64,000 nt of DNA. Origin: JAFGXT01 sp963677165 (GTDB lineage: Bacteria > Verrucomicrobiota > Lentisphaeria > Victivallales > SZUA-371). Position numbers and translations under genes: made by a program. Where the stretch lies: NCBI GenBank assembly GCA_963677165.2, contig CAXXSX010000001.1, positions 992,001 to 1,056,000 of the forward strand, read 5' to 3'. Positions 1 through 8,560 of the stretch are shown piece by piece. Under the pieces are notes generated by a model. It was not told the origin of the DNA, did not search any database, and was given only the letters and a program-made list of their open reading frames with translations. Each line of letters begins with the position of its first letter. Positions within the stretch are counted from its first letter, which is position 1.

Positions 1-694
1 CCAGCACTCTATTAACCGGATTTTCCTGTTGTTGATCTGTTTCAGAGTTGATAATTTTAAATACATCATCAAGTGTGTTGCCGACAGCTTCTTCTACATT
101 CCAGCCAGTCAAATTGGCCGCAATGGTATTCATACGGGTTATTATGCCGTTACGGTCAGTGGCAATTACCGCGTCGCCGATAGAATTCAGCGTTATTCTA
201 AGATTTTCTTCGCTTTGCGAGAGGGCTGCAAGGGTTTTTCGATAATCTGTAATATCGTGAATCACGCATACCGCATACTTATTTTCTGCAAACGTTACTT
301 CCGATAAGTTCAGTTCAACGACTCTGGCTCCGAGTTTAGGAGAAAAATATTCAAAACTTATCTTAAAAGCTTGATAGGAGCCATCTTCATTATAAGTGTT
401 AAGCCATTCATCAATTTTGTCATGGCAGGAGTTGCCGACTTTATCAAAAAGATTTTGGGCGCCAGGTACAAAATCAGTAAGGCCGAAAAGATCTTTAGCG
501 CTCTGATTTGTATCAATGAAATCAAGTTTTGGAAGGGAGAGGAGGCATATAGCATCATTTGCCTGATCCAGCAGAGACTTATAACGTTTCAAGTTGTCAA
601 CGCTTTCCCTGAATGGTCGATAATAAGATTTGCTCAATGAATTCTGGCCCATACCCAGAATTTTTTTTCGCATATTTTGTTTGGAAACGCCCAT
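1..694 (-). CDS. PAS-domain sensor protein, 3' end outside window
   Basis: Reading the minus strand from an ATG at 694 gives an open frame of 231 codons that leaves the window at base 1. It holds two PAS-like segments: about residues 40-130 (LLDQANDAICLL) and about 150-225, which carries the typical PAS phrase NSIGDAVIATDRNGIITRMN and a GW motif. PAS domains sense ligands or redox state in kinases and cyclases; the output domain lies outside the window, so a histidine kinase is inferred, not seen. The ATG follows the stop of the ErcA-like gene by 4 nt and its GGAGG lies within the end of that gene, so the two are translationally coupled. In pseudomonads ErcA is paired with PAS sensor kinases (ErcS), which fits. 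Confidence 0.8.
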   Translation of the reverse strand, partial: MGVSKQNMRKKILGMGQNSLSKSYYRPFRESVDNLKRYKSLLDQANDAICLLSLPKLDFIDTNQSAKDLFGLTDFVPGAQNLFDKVGNSCHDKIDEWLNTYNEDGSYQAFKISFEYFSPKLGARVVELNLSEVTFAENKYAVCVIHDITDYRKTLAALSQSEENLRITLNSIGDAVIATDRNGIITRMNTIAANLTGWNVEEAVGNTLDDVFKIINSETDQQQENPVNRVL

Positions 695-698
695 TAAA

Positions 699-1865
699 TC
701 AAACAGCCTCCCTGTATATTTTCTCTAGAGCTTTGGTATCCGCTTTTCTAGGATTTGTTAACAAGCAGGGGTCATCAACAGCTTTTTCTGCCAGATTCAT
801 CAAATCTTCCGGTTTGACTCCGGCATCTTTCAATGAAATGGTTATTCCCGCTTCTTCTTTTATTTGGGTAATTTTACATACCAATTTATCCAACACTTCT
901 TTATCGGTTAGTTCTTCAACTTGAATACCCATAGCTTTGGCAATATTCTTAAAGCGGTCAATAGCTTCAGGAAAATTATATTTTACTACATAAGGAAGTA
1001 AAATCGCATTGCATTCGCCATGGGGCAGATCAAGTAACCCTCCCAGACTATGCGACATTGCGTGGACGGCTCCCAGGCTGGTATTGGAAAATGCCAGTCC
1101 CGCTTCCAGGCTGGCCAGGGACATGTTATACCTTGCCATGAGGTTATCCGGGTGTTTTACAGCTGTAACAAGATTTTCGCTGACCAATTTGGCTGCAGCC
1201 AGAGCATGAAGGTCGGTAACAGGAGAGCTGGCGTTGGAACACGCCGCTTCTACTGCATGGCTGAGAACATCCAATCCGGTACAGGCCGTTAGAAACGGAT
1301 CCTTGGTTATTGTTACTTCCGGGTCAATCAAAGAAATATTCGGAATGATTGCTTTTGAAATAATTGCTATCTTGGTTTTTTTCTTTGTATCAAGAATTAT
1401 TGCAAATTGAGATACGTCAGCCGCGCTTCCGGAGGTGGTTGGAACACAAACTAATGGAGGACCCGGCTCCGCTATCATATCGACTCCTTCGTAGTCCAGA
1501 ATATTACCTGAATTTGCAACTACAATAGCAATACCTTTGGCACAATCAATAGGACTTCCGCCTCCGACAGCAACAATGCCGTTGCAGTTGCCTGATAAAT
1601 ATTGTTCTACTCCAGCCATGACTTCAGAATCACGTGGATTGGCTGAAACATTTGAAAATAAGATTGAATTTATTCCGGAGTTGCTTAAAGACTGCTGAAT
1701 TTCTCCTGTCCAGCCTTTTTCAATAATTCCCGGGTCTGTGACCAATAATACTTGATTTATTCCGAGATTTTTGACGCATGTTCCGGTTTGTTTGCGCGCA
1801 CCAATACCGAAAACAAATTCTGGCGCAACAAATCTGATTAACTCGCTGCAGATACCTGTCCTCAT
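699..1865 (-). CDS. ercA: ErcA-like iron-containing alcohol dehydrogenase
   Basis: Group III iron-dependent alcohol dehydrogenase fold, 388 residues from the ATG at 1865. I prefer this ATG to the one at 1886 because ErcA proteins start MRT... just before FVAPEFVFG and a GGAGGAG precedes it. Visible: the NAD-binding VGGGSPIDCAKG motif, GLDVLSHAVEA (metal-ligand Asp and His) and the HAMSHSLGG...PHG histidine block, so the metal site looks intact. Family members oxidise alcohols with NAD; the ErcA branch is regulatory in alcohol metabolism of pseudomonads. A PAS sensor gene starts 4 nt downstream, supporting the ErcA assignment over a purely metabolic enzyme. A possible promoter (TTGAGT, 17 nt, AATATA) lies near 1,920-1,950 on the minus strand. 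Confidence 0.85.
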   Translation of the reverse strand: MRTGICSELIRFVAPEFVFGIGARKQTGTCVKNLGINQVLLVTDPGIIEKGWTGEIQQSLSNSGINSILFSNVSANPRDSEVMAGVEQYLSGNCNGIVAVGGGSPIDCAKGIAIVVANSGNILDYEGVDMIAEPGPPLVCVPTTSGSAADVSQFAIILDTKKKTKIAIISKAIIPNISLIDPEVTITKDPFLTACTGLDVLSHAVEAACSNASSPVTDLHALAAAKLVSENLVTAVKHPDNLMARYNMSLASLEAGLAFSNTSLGAVHAMSHSLGGLLDLPHGECNAILLPYVVKYNFPEAIDRFKNIAKAMGIQVEELTDKEVLDKLVCKITQIKEEAGITISLKDAGVKPEDLMNLAEKAVDDPCLLTNPRKADTKALEKIYREAV

Positions 1866-2002
1866 AATGCCAGCATCTCCTCCCATGAGTATTATTTAGG
1901 AAATAATCACACCCTCTAAAATATATATTAAATGATAAAATGAATAACTCAAGGTGAGCAATGCAAAATACTTGTTTTTATTCGGCATCATTGATTGTTT
2001 TT

Positions 2003-2040
2003 TAAAAAGGTCGGGCACCGGTAGAGTAGAACCGGTACCC
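2003..2040 (-). terminator. Rho-independent terminator after the small heat-shock gene
   Basis: On the minus strand GGGTACCGGT, an 8-nt loop and ACCGGTGCCC form a 10-bp stem with one G-T pair, followed by GACC and a run of T. It sits 37 nt after the stop codon of the heat-shock gene, in the right orientation. Confidence 0.8.
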
Positions 2041-2076
2041 GTTGAATGGAGGAGAACTTATTAATTATTCCCGTTT

Positions 2077-2817
2077 TCAGGCTTTCGGGAGAATTACCTT
2101 TAAAACATTATTATTATAATCGACTTTCATGCGGTCTGTTTTGACCGGACCCGGGAGTGCCAGAGAAGTCTGGAAATGGCTTGAGCTGCTACTGTAATAG
2201 TTGCCGCCCTGGTTTGATTTACGGTTTTCTCTGGTCTGAACTCCTGAGATGGTCAGCATGTTTCCATTGACTTTTGCTTTTACATTCGATTTGTCAAGTC
2301 CCGGCATATTAAGCTGGACTACATAGTTGTCTTTTTCCGATTTTACAACGGGAGAAGTCATACGCATACCGCCGGATCTTCCGAGTAGGTGTGTGGGCAT
2401 ATCCATGTCCATATCCATGTCCATTTGCTGCATCATTCTGGCTGCCATGGCCTGCATCCGTCTGAACATATCTCTACCGGATGAGAGTTGCGGCTGGTCA
2501 TACGGATTTACTCCGCCTGGAGCAGTTCGTGCTGACGGAGCAGTGACAGCTGTACCATGCGAATTGATTTGAGGAACCTGGATCATTGGTGTGTTGTTTT
2601 GCTGTCTCATCGAAACAATCGGTTTTAGTGCCGGTTGAGAACTGTTATTTACTACTGGTACCGGCATCTGAACTGTCGTCGGTTGAGGAGTTACAGATGT
2701 AAGGGGCTGAGTGGCTGAAGTTGGAGTCCGGGTCAGCCATAGCTGTACTCCTACGATTGCGAGTAATACAACTACAACGATTTTCCAGAAGGTGTCTTGA
2801 TTAAGTTTCTTTGTCAT
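2077..2817 (-). CDS. Membrane-anchored small heat-shock protein (Hsp20/alpha-crystallin)
   Basis: 246 residues from the ATG at 2817, which has GGAGG seven bases upstream; the longer reading from 2877 lacks such a site. Residues about 10-28 form one hydrophobic segment (VVVVLLAIVGVQLWL), followed by a long Pro/Thr/Gln-rich linker, a Met-rich stretch with MDMDMDM, and a C-terminal alpha-crystallin domain (about 155-246: VKSEKDNYVVQLNMPGLDKS ... LPGPVKTDRMKVDYNNNVLKV). Such chaperones bind unfolding proteins without ATP. Most are cytosolic and short; here the domain should sit outside the inner membrane on a flexible tether. The usual C-terminal I-x-I motif is missing; the protein ends in ILPKA. 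Its own terminator follows. Confidence 0.85.
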   Translation of the reverse strand: MTKKLNQDTFWKIVVVVLLAIVGVQLWLTRTPTSATQPLTSVTPQPTTVQMPVPVVNNSSQPALKPIVSMRQQNNTPMIQVPQINSHGTAVTAPSARTAPGGVNPYDQPQLSSGRDMFRRMQAMAARMMQQMDMDMDMDMPTHLLGRSGGMRMTSPVVKSEKDNYVVQLNMPGLDKSNVKAKVNGNMLTISGVQTRENRKSNQGGNYYSSSSSHFQTSLALPGPVKTDRMKVDYNNNVLKVILPKA

Positions 2818-2940
2818 TGTAATGCCTCCTTTTGATATTAAATAGAGTGTTTTACTGTGCACATTGATAACAGACACCGATCGAAAAAAAAAGTTCCCGG
2901 TAATCTATAAAAAAATATAATTAATCCATTTTTTCTATAC

Positions 2941-2976
2941 AAAAAAGCTCCAAGATATATTTCAATCCTGAAGCTT
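2941..2976 (-). terminator. Rho-independent terminator after the glycoside hydrolase gene
   Basis: Minus strand: AAGCTTCAGGAT, loop TGAAATAT, ATCTTGGAGCTT, a 12-bp stem with two G-T pairs, followed by TTTT. It begins about 30 nt after the hydrolase stop codon. Confidence 0.8.
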
Positions 2977-3007
2977 TAAGTATTATCAATTACTTTCTCT
3001 ATGAAAA

Positions 3008-6000
3008 TTAATTTAGCAGTGAAACTTTAATGAGTTTTACTTCAAATTGTTCGAGAGTCATTTTACTTATATTTTCAATCCTTTGGTTGTTCCAAATATC
3101 GTTTCCAGAAACTGATACAGGGTGTTGTTTTTCTTGCAGTTTTATATATTGAATTTTATCCTTCAGATTCACTATACTGAGATATTTAATCTTTCCATTT
3201 TGATCATTCAGGATACGGCACTCTACATCGTTATTGATTTTACTATTGCTCCACGCTGTAATCCCATTAAATAATTGAGAATATCCGCTCCAGTTGTTAG
3301 CGATAATGACTTTTCCTGAACCGTATTGCCTGATTCCTATATTTTTGAGCATGTTGACGAAGGTTTTATCCAGTCTCAATTTTTTGCCATAATAATTTAC
3401 AGGATTATTTACTGGTTCTGCAATCCAAAGAGTTCCTCCGCGTTTTACCCATTTCTGTATGAGCCATGCTGATTTTTGCCGCATATACTTAAAAGAAGGA
3501 GCCGCTAGGAGTTTGACGTTATTTAGCTGTTCTTTTTTCAGATGAGGAGGATATACCAGTCGGACTCCTTCCGGATTGCTGCGAATTATGTTATAGAGGT
3601 GTTCCAGCTTTTCTGTGTATTTCTTACCTTCGATTAGATTTGCTTTTTTGTCATAACATAGCCTTGTGGTTCCGCCTTTGAGCTTTTGGAAGTTAACGAT
3701 AACTGGATAAAGCATTCGCAGTTTGAGGGACGTACGGCCGATGGCATTAAAGCCCAGTGGGTAACGGGAAAATGATTCTACATGACCATGACCTTTACTA
3801 TTCCAGTCTGCTCGCTGTCCACGCCAGATATTTGCCGATTGGATTCCTCGCAAAACTCCCTGATACATTTGCTTGGCTAGAAAGGCTGCATTGTTGACAT
3901 ATTGCGCCCTGATAAAATGCCATTCTTGGTTGGTTATTGGTCTCTCTGGGTACATACTGGTAAGATGATCGAGCCATAACGGATGGCCGTCATCCGTTCC
4001 ACAAGAGTTTTGACCTAACGCAATATTGTCTTCCTCATCAAGCATTCCATAGCCGAAGACCCCCATCAGTTTGACCCAGACTATTTTGTTGGGGACTGCT
4101 TCCAATAGGGTGTCTTTCAGAAAGCCGTAGAAACGGCTGACGCCGCTACTCTGAAACTCAGCCCAGTCAACCATAGCTCCGGAAGATGTTTTTCTAAGCA
4201 CAAAGAATGATTTTAAATCGATTGACTCTATAGACGGATATTTGCTGTTCCATGCATAATTTATGATCTTGATGTTTTTGTGTTTCTTATGTAGCCAGAC
4301 ATGAAATGCTTTTTGAAAATCAGTGGAATCAGAACTAACAGAATAACCGGGTTCATTTGCCGTTCCCAGGCTGATTAGTTCGGGACGCTTTTTTAGATAT
4401 GGGATGATTTCGCCATACATTCTGAGAAAAATCTCTTTTGCGGTTGGAGCAAGTACATTCCAGTTAAAATTACCGTTTCCGCAAGTGGAGCTTTGTGCGT
4501 TTTTATATTTATCTGGAATTTTTTTACAGTAGTGAGACGAGAGAAGCAGGTTCGAGGCGAGTTTGTTTTTTCGGCATGCTTCAAAATATTTGTTTAGAGC
4601 GTTAGTTATTCCATTTTGGCTGGTTCTATTTTTCAGAAGACCGGTTGTTGCTTTGAATTGATTACTTTTGAATTGATTGAAGTATAGCCAATGGTGCATA
4701 CTTGTTTCCGCCACCAGAGAGTTGAAGCCGGTTTTTGATGCATAATTTGCCCAGTCGTATGTAAAGATACTGGTCATGGGGCCAATGAAAAGAGCTGGTT
4801 TATTGTCCTGAGTTATTGTTCCGTGTTTCAATAGTATTGGAATATCCGGATTATATGTAGGAACTGGTGCTTCTTCTATTTTTCCCGCTCCATATTGTTT
4901 TAGTTCATAGTCAAGATTATCAAGCATCGATTTTACCATAGTCAGTTCATCCATCGCGATTTTATATTGTTTTTGGCGATTGAAATCATCCGGAATGAAA
5001 TTTTTAATAAAAAGTTTGGCTACATTTAGGGTGATTCGCGGTAATTCCGCTTGCTTGCCGGAGGCTACGCATGTTTCCCATCTGCTTTGCTGTTCGGAGT
5101 GCTGGTTACTAAGTTTTTGGAGTTCAGACGTTACGTGTTTTTTCGAAAAGCAGTATATTGTCAGCGGTTTAGATGTTTTTGCTACCAATGAACCTTTTGG
5201 GTCTTTTATTGTAATGGTGAGTTCATTTTTACCGATTCCGAAAACTTTTAGGGGATCAGTTATTTCTAGCTCAAATCTGGAAAAGGGGGCTTTCAGAGTC
5301 ACTTTTTTATTCAAGACAGTTGAATTTGTCTCAATGCAAAGTTCCGCATTGTTCAATTGCTGAGATGTTGATAATTCCACAAGCATGGAGAGTTTACCGT
5401 TTTCAATGAATTCGTGTTTTCCTGTATTTTGAAAATAGCCAGCAATCACAGGCTTTTTGACATTCATCTTACAGCTGAACAACGATGTTGCCGGGGTTGG
5501 AGCCGGGACAAATCTTATGTCACCGATAATCACCGATCTTTCCTGTAAATGAGGAACACTAGGACGCTTTGAATTTATATCGAATTTGAGATTGTCGATG
5601 GATTTCCTGGTATGATGTATGGGAATCTTGACAGTGGTCCATTTGCGTGCAGGGGCTTCTTGAATAATATCGCTCCAAGTACAAGGCAAAATGCCAAATC
5701 CATGGGAACTTCCAAATCTGGAGCTGATAGGAAACTCTATCTTCTGGAGCGGATAGATATCTATTTCTACTGTTTTGGCTCCGACGATACTTAGTTTTGG
5801 TGAAAGATTATATTGCCAGCATACCCAGGTTGGAGACTTTGGACTTTTTTTATCCAGTCGACTGTAGAGGCATACTCCTCGTTTGCCGGGACGGTCTGGA
5901 AGGTCTACAGCGGTTGCTTTTAACAGATGGCCTTTGGTGCTTCCATACCATTTCCAGCCACTGATGTCGCTCATATCCAGTACAAATTCAGGATATACTT

Positions 6001-6139
6001 TGCTGCCTTTGATCAAACTAGATTTTTTCGGATAGCTGCTTTTTATATCAAAAAAATTTTGTCCCCATAATTGCGAGGTAAGACTAATAGCAATAATAAA
6101 ATTAAGAAAAAATATTTTTAAAAGAGTATTAACAGTCAT
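3008..6139 (-). CDS. Secreted GH42-like glycoside hydrolase
   Basis: 1,043 residues from the ATG at 6139, chosen because it opens directly on a signal peptide (MTVNTLLKIFFLNFIIAIS...WGQ); an in-frame ATG at 6208 would add 23 charged residues. An N-terminal beta-rich region (about 30-250) resembles a carbohydrate-binding or jelly-roll module. The central part has TIM-barrel features of clan A beta-galactosidase-like enzymes: LGTANEPG with Glu near 596 as likely acid/base and TNQEWHF with Glu near 738 as possible nucleophile. A flavodoxin-like segment near 890-960 (LLAAPSFKYM...GGTLWIAEP) is the GH42 trimerisation-like domain. Substrate unknown; a beta-linked plant or algal polysaccharide is plausible. 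It follows a LacI regulator and a prepilin-like gene on the same strand, an arrangement common in Lentisphaerota sugar loci. Confidence 0.7.
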   Translation of the reverse strand: MTVNTLLKIFFLNFIIAISLTSQLWGQNFFDIKSSYPKKSSLIKGSKVYPEFVLDMSDISGWKWYGSTKGHLLKATAVDLPDRPGKRGVCLYSRLDKKSPKSPTWVCWQYNLSPKLSIVGAKTVEIDIYPLQKIEFPISSRFGSSHGFGILPCTWSDIIQEAPARKWTTVKIPIHHTRKSIDNLKFDINSKRPSVPHLQERSVIIGDIRFVPAPTPATSLFSCKMNVKKPVIAGYFQNTGKHEFIENGKLSMLVELSTSQQLNNAELCIETNSTVLNKKVTLKAPFSRFELEITDPLKVFGIGKNELTITIKDPKGSLVAKTSKPLTIYCFSKKHVTSELQKLSNQHSEQQSRWETCVASGKQAELPRITLNVAKLFIKNFIPDDFNRQKQYKIAMDELTMVKSMLDNLDYELKQYGAGKIEEAPVPTYNPDIPILLKHGTITQDNKPALFIGPMTSIFTYDWANYASKTGFNSLVAETSMHHWLYFNQFKSNQFKATTGLLKNRTSQNGITNALNKYFEACRKNKLASNLLLSSHYCKKIPDKYKNAQSSTCGNGNFNWNVLAPTAKEIFLRMYGEIIPYLKKRPELISLGTANEPGYSVSSDSTDFQKAFHVWLHKKHKNIKIINYAWNSKYPSIESIDLKSFFVLRKTSSGAMVDWAEFQSSGVSRFYGFLKDTLLEAVPNKIVWVKLMGVFGYGMLDEEDNIALGQNSCGTDDGHPLWLDHLTSMYPERPITNQEWHFIRAQYVNNAAFLAKQMYQGVLRGIQSANIWRGQRADWNSKGHGHVESFSRYPLGFNAIGRTSLKLRMLYPVIVNFQKLKGGTTRLCYDKKANLIEGKKYTEKLEHLYNIIRSNPEGVRLVYPPHLKKEQLNNVKLLAAPSFKYMRQKSAWLIQKWVKRGGTLWIAEPVNNPVNYYGKKLRLDKTFVNMLKNIGIRQYGSGKVIIANNWSGYSQLFNGITAWSNSKINNDVECRILNDQNGKIKYLSIVNLKDKIQYIKLQEKQHPVSVSGNDIWNNQRIENISKMTLEQFEVKLIKVSLLN

Positions 6140-6243
6140 GATTATACAAGTTCCTGAAGTTATAGATAGCCTGTGATGCTTCCGGTAAAAATCTTTCGGA
6201 AGTATCATTCTATATAAGTTTTATGATGTTGGTAAGGTTGTAA

Positions 6244-6954
6244 TTAATTATCGAAGCTTGAGAAACGTATATGAATGTATCTTGCGTTTGGAAAAGAGCT
6301 TGTCTTTCCATTCATAATCATATCGTAGTTTGTTCCCAGGGATGACATATATGAACTTTCACCATTTTTATAGGTTGAGACATGACCATCGGAAAATGCT
6401 ACATTCCATTTTTTATTATGAGGGATATTGGCCCGCAAATTTGATTCTGATACCACATCGTAAACCATGGCTTGTTTGTTTTTCTGCATGAAAGAAAGAC
6501 GTGGACGCCACTGCCAGCCGGAACTCCAGATCGGCAGGCTGTCATAACCGGCCAATCTGTTTGACGATGAATTTAGATCTTTGTATACATCATAACGTAA
6601 CACGGTTTGCGCCGGGCAGTATAGAACTTTTTCGTTTGAGTAATGTCCATCAACCAAAAGTCCCAAGTTTGTGTAAAATCCAGCGCTTAAGAAAGTGTAA
6701 CGGCTGTTGGGGGGAGTGGCGGTATAACCGGTGGGCCCTGATGGAAGAAAGCCATTGCTGTCACCGGCATATGAATATATTGCCGTTGATATTTGTTTTA
6801 AATTTGACGTGCAGGAAATTAGTTTGGCTTTATCTCTTGCTTTTCCCAAAGTTGGAAGTAATAGGCTTGCCAGGATAGCAATTATTGCTATTACGACCAG
6901 AAGTTCAATGAGTGTGAAATCTTGTGCCTTCAAATTAGTTCGTTTGTTTTTCAT
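6244..6954 (-). CDS. Prepilin-like secretion protein with N-terminal cleavage signal
   Basis: 236 residues. The N-terminus carries the type IV prepilin/pseudopilin signal: KAQD then FTLIELLVVIAIIAILASLL, with Asp where Gly usually precedes the cleavage site. The body is a soluble C-terminal domain with the motif FSDGHV near residue 190, as in the DUF1559/H-X9-DG type proteins that are hugely expanded in Lentisphaerota and Planctomycetota. Function in those phyla is unknown; a surface or secretion role is assumed. GGGAG lies six bases before the ATG, and TATAAT occurs in the 56-nt gap to the LacI gene, so it may also have its own promoter. It probably forms an operon with the hydrolase downstream. 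Confidence 0.85.
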   Translation of the reverse strand: MKNKRTNLKAQDFTLIELLVVIAIIAILASLLLPTLGKARDKAKLISCTSNLKQISTAIYSYAGDSNGFLPSGPTGYTATPPNSRYTFLSAGFYTNLGLLVDGHYSNEKVLYCPAQTVLRYDVYKDLNSSSNRLAGYDSLPIWSSGWQWRPRLSFMQKNKQAMVYDVVSESNLRANIPHNKKWNVAFSDGHVSTYKNGESSYMSSLGTNYDMIMNGKTSSFPNARYIHIRFSSFDN

Positions 6955-7010
6955 TATTTTCTCCCATTTGATTTATAGACTTATTATACAACTTTTTTAT
7001 ATTGAATTTG

Positions 7011-8003
7011 TTATATGTTTTTGGCGATTCCAGTCGATCTTCTAATGACTAGCTTGGTTTCAACCAAGATTTTTCCGGGGAATTTATGTCCTTTTAGTTT
7101 ACACAATAATGCTTCAAGAGTATGTCCGGCGATTTCGATATAAGGCATTTTTACCGATGTCAGCGGGGGGGAACATGCCGAGGCCAGTGGCGAATCATCC
7201 CAGCCGATAACGGATAACTGTTCTGGAATAGAAATTCCTTCCTCGTGGGCCCAGGCTAAAATTCCAGCTCCGGTCCGGTCATTTCCTGAAAAAATAGCGG
7301 TAGCTCCATTTTTATATAGTTTTTCTCCCAGTTCGATGCCTGAGTCAAAACTACCGTTACCATATTCAATTAAAGACTCATCATATTCCATATGGCGTTT
7401 TGAACAATATTTTTTGAAGCCAAGCAGGCATGGATCGCCGAATTGAACGCCGCGTTGTTTTATCGAAATGAATCCGATTTTTTTATGTCCCAAACTGGTC
7501 AGATAATCCAGGGTTTCAATTATTCCTTTTTCATAATCAGGTTCAGCCGGCGATTCGGGATCATGCCGAGAGGACGTGATGACTGGAAGAGTTTTAGTTA
7601 GTTTCTTGGCTTCTTGTACGCTTATTTCGGGAAGACAGTTAATTACGCCGTCAACAACTCCGGTAGTGAAATGCTCTAGAATGCGTCGGCTTTCTTCTGG
7701 AATACCTCCAGAAATTCCCAGCAGGATGTGATAACCATGTAGTCTGGCCTGTCTGCTGATTTCTTCAAGAAATAACCCTGATGACGGGTTGGAGCACTGA
7801 TCAATCGCGACTCCAATACTCATTGTTTTGCCGCTACGCATGGTTCTGGCTGCTTGTGAAGGGGCATAGTTTAGTTCCTTCATTACAGCTTTTATGCGTT
7901 CTTTTACGCTTTCACTGACAGGACGGCTTCCGCTTAGAGCATATGAAACTGTGCTTTTTGATACTTTAGCGCGTTCCGCGATGTCATTTATTGTTACTTT
8001 CAT
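7011..8003 (-). CDS. LacI-family transcriptional regulator
   Basis: 330 residues, standard LacI length. Residues 1-50 are the helix-turn-helix and hinge (VTINDIAERAKVSKSTVSYALSGSRPVS... LNYAPSQAARTMRSGKT); the rest is a periplasmic-binding-protein-like ligand domain with the family dimer phrase STGIA at the end. It should bind a sugar and release a palindromic operator. That operator is visible: a perfect 20-bp palindrome at 8036-8055, directly downstream of the -10 box of its own promoter, so autorepression is expected. The prepilin-like gene and the glycoside hydrolase follow in the same direction and are likely targets. Confidence 0.92.
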   Translation of the reverse strand: MKVTINDIAERAKVSKSTVSYALSGSRPVSESVKERIKAVMKELNYAPSQAARTMRSGKTMSIGVAIDQCSNPSSGLFLEEISRQARLHGYHILLGISGGIPEESRRILEHFTTGVVDGVINCLPEISVQEAKKLTKTLPVITSSRHDPESPAEPDYEKGIIETLDYLTSLGHKKIGFISIKQRGVQFGDPCLLGFKKYCSKRHMEYDESLIEYGNGSFDSGIELGEKLYKNGATAIFSGNDRTGAGILAWAHEEGISIPEQLSVIGWDDSPLASACSPPLTSVKMPYIEIAGHTLEALLCKLKGHKFPGKILVETKLVIRRSTGIAKNI

Positions 8004-8035
8004 TATTTTGCAATTGATTTATTGTTGTGGATTTT

Positions 8036-8055
8036 TAGTCGAAACGTTTCGACTA
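8036..8055. promoter_or_regulatory. LacI-type operator palindrome
   Basis: tagtcgaaacgtttcgacta is a perfect 20-bp palindrome centred on a CG step, the typical LacI/GalR operator form. It lies five bases past the -10 box of the LacI promoter, covering the expected start of transcription, and between the divergent LacI and PHP genes. Confidence 0.85.
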
Positions 8056-8060
8056 GAATC

Positions 8061-8089
8061 ATTATAACATGATTTTTCGGTAATGTCAA
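8061..8089 (-). promoter_or_regulatory. Sigma-70 promoter of the LacI gene
   Basis: Minus strand TTGACA, a 17-nt spacer and TATAAT: both consensus hexamers at ideal spacing, about 60 nt before the LacI start codon. Confidence 0.85.
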
Positions 8090-8187
8090 TAGAAGTAATT
8101 TAAAAATTTTACTTACAATTTTGAATATATAAATTTGAGAAGCTATAGTATAATTCGGAGAAAGTTTTGATATTTGGAGTTAACTTA

Positions 8188-8530
8188 ATGACTATTAATT
8201 CTCAGACGGAACAGGATCTGAACCGTTTTGAATATATGAAAGACTGCCTGAGTCGGTTTAAGGAAGAGTCTGGCGACAGGGTTCTGGAGAATAAGAGGCT
8301 TTTAAATGAAGATGTCTGGCTTGTTGATCCGCATACCCATTCGACCTTCAGCGATGGTCGTGGAAGTGTGACCGAGAATTATGATGTAGCCATGGCCTGC
8401 GGGCTTGATTATGTGTATATAACTGACCATAATACGGTAGAACAGGCAAAGTATTCCACAATGATTGAAGGTATTTCCTGGGGACAGGAGCCCGTGATTG
8501 GTCGTGAACATATTGTATTGCTCAATCCTA
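8188..8530 (+). CDS. PHP-domain phosphoesterase, 5' part only
   Basis: The ATG at 8188 has GGAG nine bases upstream; TTG at 8167 is less likely. The roughly 114 residues that belong to this gene contain the PHP metal motifs VDPHTHSTFSDGRG and ITDHNT, as in PHP hydrolases related to DNA polymerase III/histidinol phosphatase-type phosphoesterases. The sequence is recognisable up to about GREHIVLLN; after that the same frame runs on into an unrelated aminopeptidase with GC-rich codons. The 3' part of this gene is therefore missing. It is divergent from the LacI gene and shares the operator region, so the repressor may control it. Confidence 0.75.
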
Positions 8531-8560
8531 CCAAGAAAATGCTCGACGATGCCCACACTG
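8515..8560. other. Junction between two unrelated DNA sources
   Basis: To the left, DNA is AT-rich and Lentisphaerota-like; to the right, GC-rich and deltaproteobacterial-like. The change happens within one open frame and no integrase, tRNA, insertion sequence or direct repeat is seen. The exact base cannot be fixed by eye. Confidence 0.75.
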
